Below are positions 26,659 through 35,323 of a stretch of 64,000 bases of DNA, piece by piece (within the stretch, counting starts at the first letter, position 1; every line of letters begins with the position of its first letter). The DNA is taken from assembly GCF_032051575.1 (NCBI RefSeq), contig NZ_DAMBYD010000012.1, positions 50,929 through 114,928 on the forward strand, written 5' to 3'. The notes beneath the pieces were generated by a model, which was not told the DNA's origin, did no database searches, and saw only the letters and a program-made list of their open reading frames with translations. The translations under genes and the position numbers were made by a program. This DNA is from Aminipila sp032051575. GTDB taxonomy: Bacteria > Bacillota > Clostridia > Peptostreptococcales > Anaerovoracaceae.

Positions 26659-26765
26659 GTCTTTCCTCTACACTTTTAAAATTTTCTTTATATAAATATA
26701 ATAACATATAAGTCATATCTAATTATATTAAAAATAAATGTATCGAATTTTTTTGCTTAAAAAAA

Positions 26766-26903
26766 TCAGATTACCCTGGCAATAAAAGCAATGCTCTGTG
26801 CTGCAGGAACTAACAATATTTGTGCAAATAAAGTTCCAATTATAAGCCCAAAAACAATAAAGACAAACAATACACCATTTGTATCATCTGTCTTTATTTG
26901 AAT
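26766..26903 (-). pseudogene. Possible remnant of a small membrane protein
   Basis: An open frame of 45 codons bounded by TAA and TGA encodes a strongly hydrophobic stretch (VLFVFIVFGLIIGTLFAQIL) but has no ATG, GTG or ribosome site at its head. It resembles the single-helix N-terminus of small clostridial membrane proteins (DUF4321-like). A truncated gene is the simplest reading; a TTG inside the frame could start a shorter peptide. Confidence 0.3.
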
Positions 26904-26935
26904 TTAATATATATTTAACTTAACAAAGTATCTAT

Positions 26936-28807
26936 TTATCTTCCAGATCTACGTCTCTCAAGTTCATTTAAAATCTTTTTTCGAAGTCTGATATCATCTG
27001 GAACAACTTCAACTAGTTCATCATTGTTAATGAACTCCAAAGCCTCTTCCAATGTGAATTTTCTTGGCGGGGGAAGCTTAATTGCATCATCTGTACCAGA
27101 TGCACGCGTATTCGTTGCTTTCTTTGCTCTACAAGGATTTACAATCATATCGTCATTTCTGCTATTCATTCCAATAATCATACCTTCATATACTTTAACA
27201 CCCGGTTCTATAAACAGCTGAACTCTTTCCTGTACTCCAAATAAAGCATACCCTGTAGAAGTGCCTTCTTCTTGTGCTATAGCAACGCCATTACCTCTTT
27301 GAGGGATTTCTCCCTTATACTCATCAAAGCTGTCAAAACGTCTAACCATTGTTCCTTCACCATGAGTATCGTTGATAAACTCACTTCTGTAACCAAGAAG
27401 ACCTCTCGTAGGTACCAGATATACAAGCTTTGAATATCCGTTATCACCTGACATTTCTTTCATGATACCTTTTCTAACATTTAGCTTTGAAATAACACTA
27501 CCTGAATACTCATCAGGAACGGATATTACAACCTCTTCCATAGGTTCCATCTTTTTTCCATTTTCATTCTTATGCATGATAACCTCTGGCTTTGATACAG
27601 CCAACTCGTAACCTTCACGTCTCATATTTTCAATTAAGATTGAAAGATGAAGTTCTCCTCTTCCTGAAACCTTAAATACATCATTAGACTCAGTTTGCTC
27701 CACAACAAGTCCAACATTGACTTCCAGTTCCTTTTCCAATCTTTCCTTTATATGTCTTGTGGTTACGAATTTACCAACCTTTCCAGCGAAAGGTGATTTA
27801 TTTACTATGAAGTTCATTGACAAAGTTGGCTCTTCTATGTGAATCATTTCCATAGGCTGTGGATTTGAACTATCACAAATAGTTTCACCAATAGAAATAT
27901 CTGAAATTCCAGCTACAACAACTATATCTCCACACTCTGCTTCATCAACGGGAGTTCTCTTAAGACCCCTATACACAAATACCTGATTTATCTTTCTTGA
28001 AGCTATACTTCCATCTGCTTTTGCTACTGCTACAGTTTGTCCCGTTTTAATTTTTCCTTTTGTTACACGTCCAATACCTAATCGTCCTATATAATCGTCA
28101 TATCCTAGAGATGAAACCTGCATCTGTAATGGTTCCTCATTCAAATCCGGGTATGCTTCAACATGCTTGATAATGGTTTCAAATAAAGGTGTAATGTCTC
28201 TGCCTTTATCACCCTCTGTATGCTTATCTAATTTTTTGTCTCCAGCTTCCACTTCAACATCTGCAACATCTGCAGGATCATATACAACAATACCCTGTCT
28301 GGCAATACCATATAATATAGGGAAGTCTAACTGTTTGTCATTTGCATTTAAATCCATAAATAATTCATAAACTTCATCAACAACTTCTTCAATTCTTGCA
28401 TCCTTTTTATCAATCTTATTAATTAATAAGATTGGGTTAAGCCCTTGCTCTAAAGATTTGTTTAATACAAATCTTGTCTGCGGCATTGGTCCTTCACTAG
28501 AATCTACAAGTAAAATCACAGTATCTACTGTTTTCATAATTCTTTCCACTTCGGATGAGAAGTCCGCATGTCCCGGAGTATCCACAATATTAATTTTTAC
28601 GTCTTCATGCATTACTGAACAGTTTTTAGAATAAATTGTTATTCCTCTTTCTCTTTCAATATCATCGCTGTCCATAACACATTCAACAACTTCTTCATTT
28701 GCACGGAAAACTCCGCTCTGATTTAAGAATGCATCTACCAAGGTAGATTTTCCTGCATCAACATGGGCTATAACAGCTATGTTGATAATCTTTTGTTTGT
28801 TTGTCAT
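26936..28807 (-). CDS. typA: Ribosome-associated GTPase TypA/BipA
   Basis: The start is the ATG at 28807 (after GTAGGA), giving 623 residues beginning MTNKQKIINIAVIAHVDAGKST. G motifs are AHVDAGKST, RGITI, DTPGHADFSSEV, NKIDK and the later domains III and V plus the BipA C-terminal domain with KGIMKEMSGDNGYSKL and RGLLGYRSEF. It is a translational GTPase that helps 50S assembly and stress or cold adaptation. It stands alone, separated from the methyltransferase by a terminator that overlaps that gene's stop codon. Confidence 0.96.
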   Translation of the reverse strand: MTNKQKIINIAVIAHVDAGKSTLVDAFLNQSGVFRANEEVVECVMDSDDIERERGITIYSKNCSVMHEDVKINIVDTPGHADFSSEVERIMKTVDTVILLVDSSEGPMPQTRFVLNKSLEQGLNPILLINKIDKKDARIEEVVDEVYELFMDLNANDKQLDFPILYGIARQGIVVYDPADVADVEVEAGDKKLDKHTEGDKGRDITPLFETIIKHVEAYPDLNEEPLQMQVSSLGYDDYIGRLGIGRVTKGKIKTGQTVAVAKADGSIASRKINQVFVYRGLKRTPVDEAECGDIVVVAGISDISIGETICDSSNPQPMEMIHIEEPTLSMNFIVNKSPFAGKVGKFVTTRHIKERLEKELEVNVGLVVEQTESNDVFKVSGRGELHLSILIENMRREGYELAVSKPEVIMHKNENGKKMEPMEEVVISVPDEYSGSVISKLNVRKGIMKEMSGDNGYSKLVYLVPTRGLLGYRSEFINDTHGEGTMVRRFDSFDEYKGEIPQRGNGVAIAQEEGTSTGYALFGVQERVQLFIEPGVKVYEGMIIGMNSRNDDMIVNPCRAKKATNTRASGTDDAIKLPPPRKFTLEEALEFINNDELVEVVPDDIRLRKKILNELERRRSGR

Positions 28808-28968
28808 AATTAATCCTACTTTCTTAACTCTATACAACTTTATTTTTAAAGAACTTAATCTACATAATGTATTAAGTTCCACTTTTTACACAAAATGTAA
28901 ATGCCCGTATCCCGAACCTTATTATTTTACCACAATATCAAATCAAAATCAACAAAATTCTTATCAGA

Positions 28969-28993
28969 AAAATAACGGTATAACCGTTATTTT
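28969..28993 (-). terminator. Terminator overlapping the methyltransferase stop codon
   Basis: AAAATAACGG and CCGTTATTTT form a perfect 10-base stem with a 5-base loop; the TAA stop codon at 28987-28989 is part of the 5' arm on the minus strand, and T residues follow. Confidence 0.75.
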
Positions 28994-30015
28994 AATTTCA
29001 TTAAATCAATTGTCGGTTTTACTTGATAATACTCCTTTAAATTTTCATATTCATCTTGAGCCTTTTTCATCAATACAGTTTTCTGTGTACTCTTTCCTTT
29101 TACTGCACGAATCATAATATTTTTTGAAGTATGCTCCAAGCTTGTAAATTCAATCATTGTCACATCATATCCACAAGACTCCAGTTTTAATCCTCTTAGT
29201 CCATCAGTAAGCAGTTCTGTAAATCTGTCTTTCAAAATTCCATGTTTGTACATTGGTTGATGGAGAGCATTTTCAATTTGACTGAACAGTTCATGCTGGC
29301 AGCAGGGAACGGATAGAATAACTTTCGAATTCCAATTAACTGCGTTAATCAATGCATAATCTGTTGCTGTATCACAAGCGTGAAGTGTGACTACCATGTC
29401 TGCATGATCACTAGTATAATCTGCGATATCCCCCATTAAGAATTTCAGTTCTAGGTATCCAAGTTCTTGGGCGGTTTTATTGCAGAACTCTATAACATCT
29501 GCTTTTAAGTCCAGACCTATTATCTCAACATTACGTTGTTTTAGAATCTTAAGGTAATAGTACAATGCAAATGTCAGATAAGATTTGCCACAACCAAAGT
29601 CAATAATCTTTAAAGGCTTGTCCTTCTTTTCTGGTAAATATTCCATAACATCTTCAACAATTTCCAAATACCTGTTTATCTGTCTAAATTTTGCATAGTG
29701 TTTTTGAAAAACTTTTCCGTCTCCTCCCATTACACCCAGCTTTATTAAAAATTCACATGGTTCCTTATCTGGAATAATATATTTTTTTTCTTTGTTATGC
29801 TCCAAATTTAAGGATTCTCTTTTTTCCACTTGTTGTCTTATTATTTTAGGCTTTTCAGGTTTAGATACCAGAATCTGAATATCTTCTGTAGTAGTTTGTA
29901 CATTAATTTGCTTGAATTCTTCACAAATCAGTTTATGACATAGCTGCAGCACTTCTTTTCCTGACAGATTTTCATGAGTAACTTTTTTCTCAAAATGATA
30001 TTCTACCTGAAACAT
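28987..30015 (-). CDS. SAM-dependent methyltransferase (Methyltransf_32 type), frameshifted near its N-terminus
   Basis: The 342-residue frame carries the SAM motif IIDFGCGKSYLTFALYYY (about 138-155), an acidic GLDLK after strand 2, the LHACDTATDYAL motif and the SVPCCQHEL cysteine pair. These define a family related to eukaryotic TRM13/GSTCD-like methyltransferases (Methyltransf_32). Its substrate in bacteria is not known to me, but an RNA is plausible. This frame begins at an internal ATG without a ribosome site. The missing N-terminus is encoded in another frame up to 30163 (next entry). A single extra C in the CC at 30030-30031 would explain the break. Confidence 0.8.
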   Translation of the reverse strand: MFQVEYHFEKKVTHENLSGKEVLQLCHKLICEEFKQINVQTTTEDIQILVSKPEKPKIIRQQVEKRESLNLEHNKEKKYIIPDKEPCEFLIKLGVMGGDGKVFQKHYAKFRQINRYLEIVEDVMEYLPEKKDKPLKIIDFGCGKSYLTFALYYYLKILKQRNVEIIGLDLKADVIEFCNKTAQELGYLELKFLMGDIADYTSDHADMVVTLHACDTATDYALINAVNWNSKVILSVPCCQHELFSQIENALHQPMYKHGILKDRFTELLTDGLRGLKLESCGYDVTMIEFTSLEHTSKNIMIRAVKGKSTQKTVLMKKAQDEYENLKEYYQVKPTIDLMKLK

Positions 30016-30163
30016 TAATTTGCATTGAAGGCATGATTGGTCGTATGGTAACCCTTTTACAAAGGTTGGATTTTTTCCTGATATTTCCCAATATAACTTT
30101 AATCAGATTATCTGCATTATCTTCACTATATATTTCCTTAAGCAATTCAATAAGCTTATCCAT
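29990..30163 (-). pseudogene. Displaced N-terminal segment of the frameshifted methyltransferase
   Basis: An ATG at 30163 opens a 57-codon frame MDKLIELLKEIYSEDNADNL... whose end reads KRVTIRPIM, matching what I expect of the family's N-terminus. It then runs out of frame and stops inside the main gene. Removing one C at 30030-30031 joins IRPIM directly to LQCKLMFQVEYHFEKK of the main frame. Either the gene is truly broken, or frameshifting is used, or the base call is wrong. Confidence 0.6.
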
Positions 30164-30223
30164 CTTACACCACTTTCTTTCATTTCTCCTTGCGGCAATT
30201 TATAACCAAATTAATATTATACC

Positions 30224-30258
30224 AAAAAAATTTAAAACCGCCAATATATTTGACGGTT
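30224..30258 (-). terminator. Terminator of the amidase gene
   Basis: AACCGTC and GGCGGTT arms (one mismatch) with a 9-base loop lie immediately after the amidase stop, and a T-rich tract (30224-30235) follows on the minus strand. Confidence 0.75.
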
Positions 30259-30265
30259 AATACTA

Positions 30266-30826
30266 TTAAAATGGATCAACAAAAGGAATTCCAAAATACT
30301 CTGCTAAAGAAAAAGCAAAATTTTCCGCAATTGCTTCAATATTGTTGGCTATCCAATTAGCATCCTCATAATTGTCATGATATGCAAGTTCTATCAAAAT
30401 AGCTGTGGCTCTGGTCCTTCTTAATTCAGCAAGAGTAGTATTGGGAATCGTTGTCACTAAATCAGGGTTTGGGTATATATCTGCTAAATTCTTTGCAAAT
30501 ATATTCGCCGCCTTTTCGCCGGCAAGGCTGAATGCATAGTAGTAAACATCTGGTCCCTGTAACATCCCAGCTAAATTTTCGGGGGAAGCATTGGAATGTA
30601 AGGCTAAATGCAGGTCATAATCTCCTGCATTGGACTGTGCAATGGCCTGAGCTAAAGAATCATTTGGATTATTTCGACTGAAGGAAATGTTACTTGCCCT
30701 TAAATAAGGAACCATAGCATCCACTATGAGATTCATGTAATACTCTTCACTTCCTCCAATAATATATTCATTATAATCTTGAACCGAAGGGCTTAAATAT
30801 ACACTTGGCATTGATGTATTATCCAT
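30266..30826 (-). CDS. N-acetylmuramoyl-L-alanine amidase (Amidase_3 type, short)
   Basis: The ATG at 30826 follows a strong TTAGGAGG, giving 186 residues. The fold resembles the zinc-dependent amidases that cut the bond between muramic acid and the stem peptide. Visible residues are the glutamate in GGSEEYYMN, the His in LHLALHSNAS and the catalytic-type Glu in ILIELAYHDN. The first zinc His of the classical HGG motif is replaced (SPSVQDYN), as I recall for a clostridial subgroup that begins VYLSPS. There is no signal peptide, so the enzyme may be cytoplasmic or released by lysis, or be used during sporulation. The leader contains overlapping terminator hairpins. Confidence 0.82.
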   Translation of the reverse strand: MDNTSMPSVYLSPSVQDYNEYIIGGSEEYYMNLIVDAMVPYLRASNISFSRNNPNDSLAQAIAQSNAGDYDLHLALHSNASPENLAGMLQGPDVYYYAFSLAGEKAANIFAKNLADIYPNPDLVTTIPNTTLAELRRTRATAILIELAYHDNYEDANWIANNIEAIAENFAFSLAEYFGIPFVDPF

Positions 30827-30909
30827 ATATCCTCCTAACTTATGCAAATGTGCATAACTATCAATATATAACATATATATGCCAGAGTTATTTATTTTGT
30901 ACCTTATAT

Positions 30910-31004
30910 AAAAAAAGTGCAAATAACGAAATCATAGATTTCTATTTGCACATGTTGGCTATTTGATAATCTGAACTTTAGCCAACTATTTATGTGCTTT
31001 TTTT
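30910..31004. promoter_or_regulatory. Overlapping, opposed terminator hairpins before the amidase gene
   Basis: GTGCAAATA/TATTTGCAC (30917-30951) with seven flanking A gives a terminator for minus-strand transcripts. GCACAT/ATGTGC plus TTGGCTA/TAGCCAA (30948-30997) followed by T7 (30998-31004) gives one for the plus strand. The two share the bases GCAC at 30948-30951, so only one can form at a time. For the amidase mRNA this resembles an attenuator. Confidence 0.55.
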
Positions 31005-31017
31005 GATATTCCGTCAA
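30989..31017 (-). promoter_or_regulatory. Promoter candidate for the amidase gene
   Basis: TTGACG (31017-31012) and CATAAA (30994-30989) are 17 bases apart on the minus strand. A start near 30982 would put the terminator hairpin at 30917-30951 inside the amidase leader. A palindrome ATATCGC-aa-GCGATAT (31017-31032) abuts the -35 box. Confidence 0.4.
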
Positions 31018-31042
31018 TATCGCAAGCGATATTTCCTACATA

Positions 31043-31072
31043 ATAAAAAGCCTGTGAAAAATTATCACAGGC
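31043..31072 (-). terminator. Terminator of the nhaC-like gene
   Basis: GCCTGTGA and TCACAGGC form an 8-base stem with a 7-base loop followed by TTTTTATT on the minus strand, 10 bases after the stop codon. Confidence 0.9.
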
Positions 31073-31081
31073 TCTGCTTTT

Positions 31082-32356
31082 CTATTGTTTCTGTGGTCTA
31101 AAAATCATAAATAATACGGCACTAATTCCCATTAAAATGGGATAATACAGATTTGGTATAATGTCTAACGGAGTTAGACCTACTAACGCAGCTGCTGTAA
31201 GAAGCTGTGCTCCATAAGGAATTAAGCCTTGTCCAACCGAAGCAAATATATCAAGAATAGAAGCAACTCTCTTCGATTCCACTCCAAATTCATCACCAAT
31301 TTGTTTTGCAATAGGACCTGCCATTACAATAGCAACCGTATTGTTAGCTGTACAAATATCAATTAAAATTGAAAGAAGGGCAATACCAAATTCTGCTCCG
31401 CGTTTTCCTCTGGTTCTTTTCTTAATCATATCAATGATTAAATCTATTCCACCATTTTCTTTTATTAATGAAACTATACATGCAACAATGATTGAAATAA
31501 TAGAGATTTCAAATAAGCCTTTCATTCCTTCTCCAATAGCTGAAAAGCTTTCAATTAAAGTAAAGCTACCGTAGGAAACACCAACTATTACAGAAAGTAT
31601 AATGCCAGCGATTAATACTAAAAATACATTTAATCCAATTAATGCACCTATTAAAACAACTAAGTACGGAATAATCTGCACAAAATTATAATCATACGTT
31701 TCACTTATTTTATAGGTAAGCCCCATTGTTCTTACATAAAAAATAATAACGGTAAGTATAGCTGCCGGTAGAACAATAAAGAAGTTTTGTTTAAACTTGT
31801 CCTTCATTTCACACCCCTGGGTTCTTACCGCAGCAATTGTAGTATCTGAAATCATAGATAAATTATCACCAAACATAGCTCCGCATACAACAGCTCCTAT
31901 ACATATTGTCATTGGAAACCCTGTTTGCCCTGAAATTCCTGTTGCAATTGGTGCAAGGGCCGAGATTGTGCCCATTGAAGTGCCCATTGAAATGGAGATA
32001 AAACAGCCGATTAAAAATAATCCTACCACCATAAATTTAGAGGGAATAATGGATAAACCAAAGAATACAGTGCTATCCACTCCACCTGCTGCTGAAACTA
32101 CACCTGAAAACGCTCCTGCTACTAAAAAGATTAAGACCATGGTAATTATGTTTACGTCTCCCGCTCCCTTTGAAATGATAACTAGTTTTTCGTTAAAGGA
32201 AAGAGCCCGGTTCTGTAACATACCAACAAATAAAGCAGTTAGAAAAGCAACTAATGCGGGCATTCCATAAAAATCCCCACTAATAATGCCTACTCCAGCA
32301 AATAGTACGATAAATACGATGAAAGGTAATAATGCCAATCCTCTGTTCTTTTTCAT
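31082..32356 (-). CDS. Na+/H+ antiporter of the NhaC family
   Basis: This 424-residue membrane protein has 11-12 hydrophobic segments. It carries typical NhaC-family stretches: SMGTSMGTISALAPIATGIS, VVCGAMFGDNLSMISDTTIAAVRTQGCEMKDKF, and DICTANNTVAIVMAGPIAKQI near the C-terminus. Family members exchange Na+ for H+ or couple organic acid exchange (malate/lactate, arginine/ornithine relatives exist). The exact substrate is open. It is monocistronic with a terminator on the 3' side. Confidence 0.88.
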   Translation of the reverse strand: MKKNRGLALLPFIVFIVLFAGVGIISGDFYGMPALVAFLTALFVGMLQNRALSFNEKLVIISKGAGDVNIITMVLIFLVAGAFSGVVSAAGGVDSTVFFGLSIIPSKFMVVGLFLIGCFISISMGTSMGTISALAPIATGISGQTGFPMTICIGAVVCGAMFGDNLSMISDTTIAAVRTQGCEMKDKFKQNFFIVLPAAILTVIIFYVRTMGLTYKISETYDYNFVQIIPYLVVLIGALIGLNVFLVLIAGIILSVIVGVSYGSFTLIESFSAIGEGMKGLFEISIISIIVACIVSLIKENGGIDLIIDMIKKRTRGKRGAEFGIALLSILIDICTANNTVAIVMAGPIAKQIGDEFGVESKRVASILDIFASVGQGLIPYGAQLLTAAALVGLTPLDIIPNLYYPILMGISAVLFMIFRPQKQ

Positions 32357-32436
32357 AAAAATTCTTCTCCTAAATTATTATTTTTGACAACACAATAAAA
32401 TCCATTCTATCATAAACCACTATAAAATCAAGTTTT

Positions 32437-33114
32437 TTAGATATCCTCAATTTGCCAGTCAATGGGCTCTATCCCATTTGCCATCAAAAATTCATTTGCC
32501 TTACTAAAGTGCTTACACCCAAAAAATCCGCGGTAAGCAGATAACGGACTTGGATGTGGAGCCTCCAAGATTAAATGTTTCGGATTTGTCAACATTTTCT
32601 TCTTTGACTGTGCCGGCCTTCCCCATAAAAAGTATACAATAGGTCTGTCCTGCTCATTCACTGCCCTGATAACTGCATCTGTAAATTGTTCCCAGCCTTG
32701 TCCTTGATGAGAGTTGGCTTGATGTGCTCTGACTGTTAGTACCGTATTTAACAATAAAACTCCCTGATCCGCCCATTTTTTTAAATATCCATTATTGGGA
32801 ATTTTACATCCTATATCAGCATGTAATTCCTGATAAATGTTAGCGAGCGATGGTGGAATATCTTTTTGACTTGTAGGAACAGCGAAACTAGTTCCGATTG
32901 CTTGATTTTCATTGTGATATGGATCTTGTCCAATCAATAAAACCTTTACATTTTTTAAAGGTGTAAAATGAAAAGCATTATAGATATCATCCGCTGCGGG
33001 ATAAATTTTTCGAGTTTTATATTCACTTATTAAAAACTGACGTAGCTGTAAATAATATGGTTTTTGGAACTCTTCTCCAATTTCTTCCAGCCAGTCATTG
33101 CTAATCTTTGACAT
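32437..33114 (-). CDS. ung: Uracil-DNA glycosylase (family 1)
   Basis: The 225-residue enzyme removes uracil from DNA to start base-excision repair. It has the water-activating motif LLIGQDPYHN (D64), the FLLWG-like YFLWGRPAQSKK and the DNA-intercalating HPSPLSAYRGFFGCKHF. The length is typical of the family. It stands alone between nhaC and the divergent DUF6873/radical SAM pair. Confidence 0.97.
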   Translation of the reverse strand: MSKISNDWLEEIGEEFQKPYYLQLRQFLISEYKTRKIYPAADDIYNAFHFTPLKNVKVLLIGQDPYHNENQAIGTSFAVPTSQKDIPPSLANIYQELHADIGCKIPNNGYLKKWADQGVLLLNTVLTVRAHQANSHQGQGWEQFTDAVIRAVNEQDRPIVYFLWGRPAQSKKKMLTNPKHLILEAPHPSPLSAYRGFFGCKHFSKANEFLMANGIEPIDWQIEDI

Positions 33115-33212
33115 AGTTTACGCTCCAATTCTCAATAAAATATCTTTCATACAATTTGACTTTAAAAATATTATACCATTTTATTTTATGATATAATAGG
33201 GAAAACGCATTT

Positions 33213-33252
33213 GACCTGTCCCAATTTATGAAGCAAATCACTGAATATTGGG
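33213..33252. repeat. Degenerate copy of the dispersed hairpin repeat
   Basis: GCATTTGACCTGTCCCAATTTAT at the left matches the left arm of the 25,6xx copies (I note the match by arms GACCT and CAATTTAT), but the right arm is decayed to ATTGGG. It lies just before the DUF6873 gene. Confidence 0.45.
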
Positions 33253-33280
33253 CAATCGTATATAAAGGATTAAATCATAT

Positions 33281-33940
33281 ATGAGTACTATATATTTATC
33301 AAGTAACGCAAACATAATATTACAAAACTACCTTGAAAGCCAAGGACATCATCTGATTTTGATAGAAGATACGGGGGATGTCTATCCAGAGGTAGCTACC
33401 CATCCGGATATTTATATGTGCAAATTAGGCGCCGACCCTGGAGATCCAGTTTTTCATGAAGAAGGTCAATTAGGTCTTGGTTATAAATACCCTGAAAACG
33501 TAAAATATAACGCAGTGTGTATGGGTTACAATTTTATTCATAATTTAAAATATACCGCCCCTGCTCTGCTTGATAAAATACAGCAGTTAGGATATAAAAC
33601 AATCCATGTAAAGCAGGGTTATACCAAATGTAATATGATAGTTATAAATAATTATGCTGCTATTACTTCTGATGAAGGTATCTATAAATATGTGAATAAT
33701 CACATCAATGTTCTTTTAATCAAACCCGGGTACGTAAAACTTGGTAATTTCCCTTATGGTTTTCTCGGTGGCGCTTCTGGGAGAGTTGGAAATGAAATCA
33801 TTTTTAACGGCAATTTAAAATCACACCCTGACTACAGAAAGATTTCAGACTTTATAACATTACAAAATCTAAAAATAAAATACTTTGAAGAATACCCGCT
33901 TGAAGATATTGGTTCAATCATTGAATGGAGAGATAAATGA
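33281..33940 (+). CDS. DUF6873 family protein (GME-fold, guanidino-modifying-enzyme-like)
   Basis: I recognise this 219-residue protein as the clostridial DUF6873 family, predicted to have the pentein/GME fold used by arginine deiminases and amidinotransferases. Suggestive elements are HPDIYMCKLG (candidate His/Asp), the conserved HVKQGYTKCNMIVINN segment with a Cys, AAITSDEGI (acidic), and the near-C-terminal GFLGGASGRVGNEIIFNG. No reaction is known. Its stop overlaps the start of the radical SAM gene by 4 bases. Confidence 0.65.
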   Translation: MSTIYLSSNANIILQNYLESQGHHLILIEDTGDVYPEVATHPDIYMCKLGADPGDPVFHEEGQLGLGYKYPENVKYNAVCMGYNFIHNLKYTAPALLDKIQQLGYKTIHVKQGYTKCNMIVINNYAAITSDEGIYKYVNNHINVLLIKPGYVKLGNFPYGFLGGASGRVGNEIIFNGNLKSHPDYRKISDFITLQNLKIKYFEEYPLEDIGSIIEWRDK

Positions 33941-34989
33941 AAAAACATGCTATTATACCTATTTTTATTCCGCATGAAGGCTGCCCAAATGACTGTGTTT
34001 TCTGCAATCAAAAAAAAATTACTGCAAGGCAGAAACCCGTTCATGCAGAAGATGTAAAAAATATTATAGAACAATACCTGCCTACATTAACTGGTAGAGG
34101 CCTAGATACCATTGAGGCCGCCTTTTTTGGAGGCAGTTTTACAGGCATTCCAATAGAGCAGCAGCGTGCTTATCTTGCGGTTGCAAAAGAATATAAAGAC
34201 AAAGGTCTCATTGATAAAATTCATCTCTCCACAAGACCTGATTATATAAATGAAGAAATTCTGGACAACCTAAAACAGTATGGTACAGATATTATAGAGC
34301 TTGGAGTTCAGTCCTTTGATGATGTGGTACTTAATGCCTCAAACCGAGGACATAACAGTGAAATAGTATATAGAAGCTGTGATTTGATTAAGTCCTATGG
34401 TTTTGATCTCGGTATACAGTTAATGATCGGTCTTCCTGGTGATACACACGAAAAATCTCTTTATTCAGCAAAAGAAGCAGTAAAAATAAAACCATCTGTT
34501 GCTCGTCTTTATCCGACCATTATTATTGATGATACTGAACTTCTAAACATGTATAAGCGGGGAGATTATCGGCCTCTTTCACAAGAAGAAGCTATTTTTA
34601 CTACAAAAGAAATGTACAAAATATTAAATAATGCAGGCATAAACATTATACGTGTTGGTCTTAAAAGCACGGATATCATTAATGAAAACGGTGCCATTAC
34701 AGGCGGTACTTATCACCCTGCATTTAGACAACTGGTAGAAGCAGAAATTGCTAAGGAAATTCTTGAGAATAAGCTAAAAATCCTTTTAGACTCTGACCCA
34801 CAATCCATGCACATTTCTGGCATCCAGAGACCCCAGTTTACTTTTCAAAGCAATGAGAAATGTTTTTCTAACATGATCGGTAATAAACGCAGTAACAAGG
34901 AATACTTTGCCAAAAAGTATCCTGATATAGAAATTCAATATACTGAAAATACTTTTCTTGCAGATAACCAGTATACTGTGGTAAAATAA
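33937..34989 (+). CDS. Radical SAM protein of the ELP3-like family
   Basis: The 350-residue protein binds a 4Fe-4S cluster through C16, C20 and C23 (CPNDCVFC) and has FFGGSFTGI, LSTRPDYI and ELGVQSFDD strands typical of the Elp3/HemN-like radical SAM fold. It lacks the acetyltransferase domain of true Elp3. In other clostridia a similar gene sits near rnc/smc, with no assigned substrate known to me. Translational overlap (ATGA) ties it to the DUF6873 gene. Confidence 0.85.
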   Translation: MKKHAIIPIFIPHEGCPNDCVFCNQKKITARQKPVHAEDVKNIIEQYLPTLTGRGLDTIEAAFFGGSFTGIPIEQQRAYLAVAKEYKDKGLIDKIHLSTRPDYINEEILDNLKQYGTDIIELGVQSFDDVVLNASNRGHNSEIVYRSCDLIKSYGFDLGIQLMIGLPGDTHEKSLYSAKEAVKIKPSVARLYPTIIIDDTELLNMYKRGDYRPLSQEEAIFTTKEMYKILNNAGINIIRVGLKSTDIINENGAITGGTYHPAFRQLVEAEIAKEILENKLKILLDSDPQSMHISGIQRPQFTFQSNEKCFSNMIGNKRSNKEYFAKKYPDIEIQYTENTFLADNQYTVVK

Positions 34990-35039
34990 TAAATTAATAT
35001 TAAAAATTTGTTTATAATCACAAAAGGAGGATTAAATAT

Positions 35040-35303
35040 ATGAAAGCAGTAGTAACAGTAATAGGAAAAGACATGGTAGGCATATTGGCGAAAGTCAGCA
35101 CTACTTGTGCAGAAGCTAATGCAAATGTAGTAGAAGTAACACAATCAGTATTGCAGGAATACTTCGCAATGGTAATGCTTATTGATATATCACAAATGAA
35201 CTGCGAATTGGATGCATTAAGAGATAGTCTACAAAAAAATGTATCAGGCATGACGATACACGTAATGCACGAAGACATTTTTAATTCCATGCACAGAATT
35301 TAA
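35040..35303 (+). CDS. ACT domain protein
   Basis: The 87-residue single ACT domain begins MKAVVTVIGKDMVGILAKVS and is of the GcvR-like type. ACT domains bind amino acids and signal to a partner. It precedes the PFL/DUF711 gene by 20 bases, the standard arrangement in Firmicutes. The AAGGAGG ribosome site is 7 bases before the ATG. Confidence 0.92.
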   Translation: MKAVVTVIGKDMVGILAKVSTTCAEANANVVEVTQSVLQEYFAMVMLIDISQMNCELDALRDSLQKNVSGMTIHVMHEDIFNSMHRI

Positions 35304-35323
35304 TTTATGGGGAGGTACAGTTA

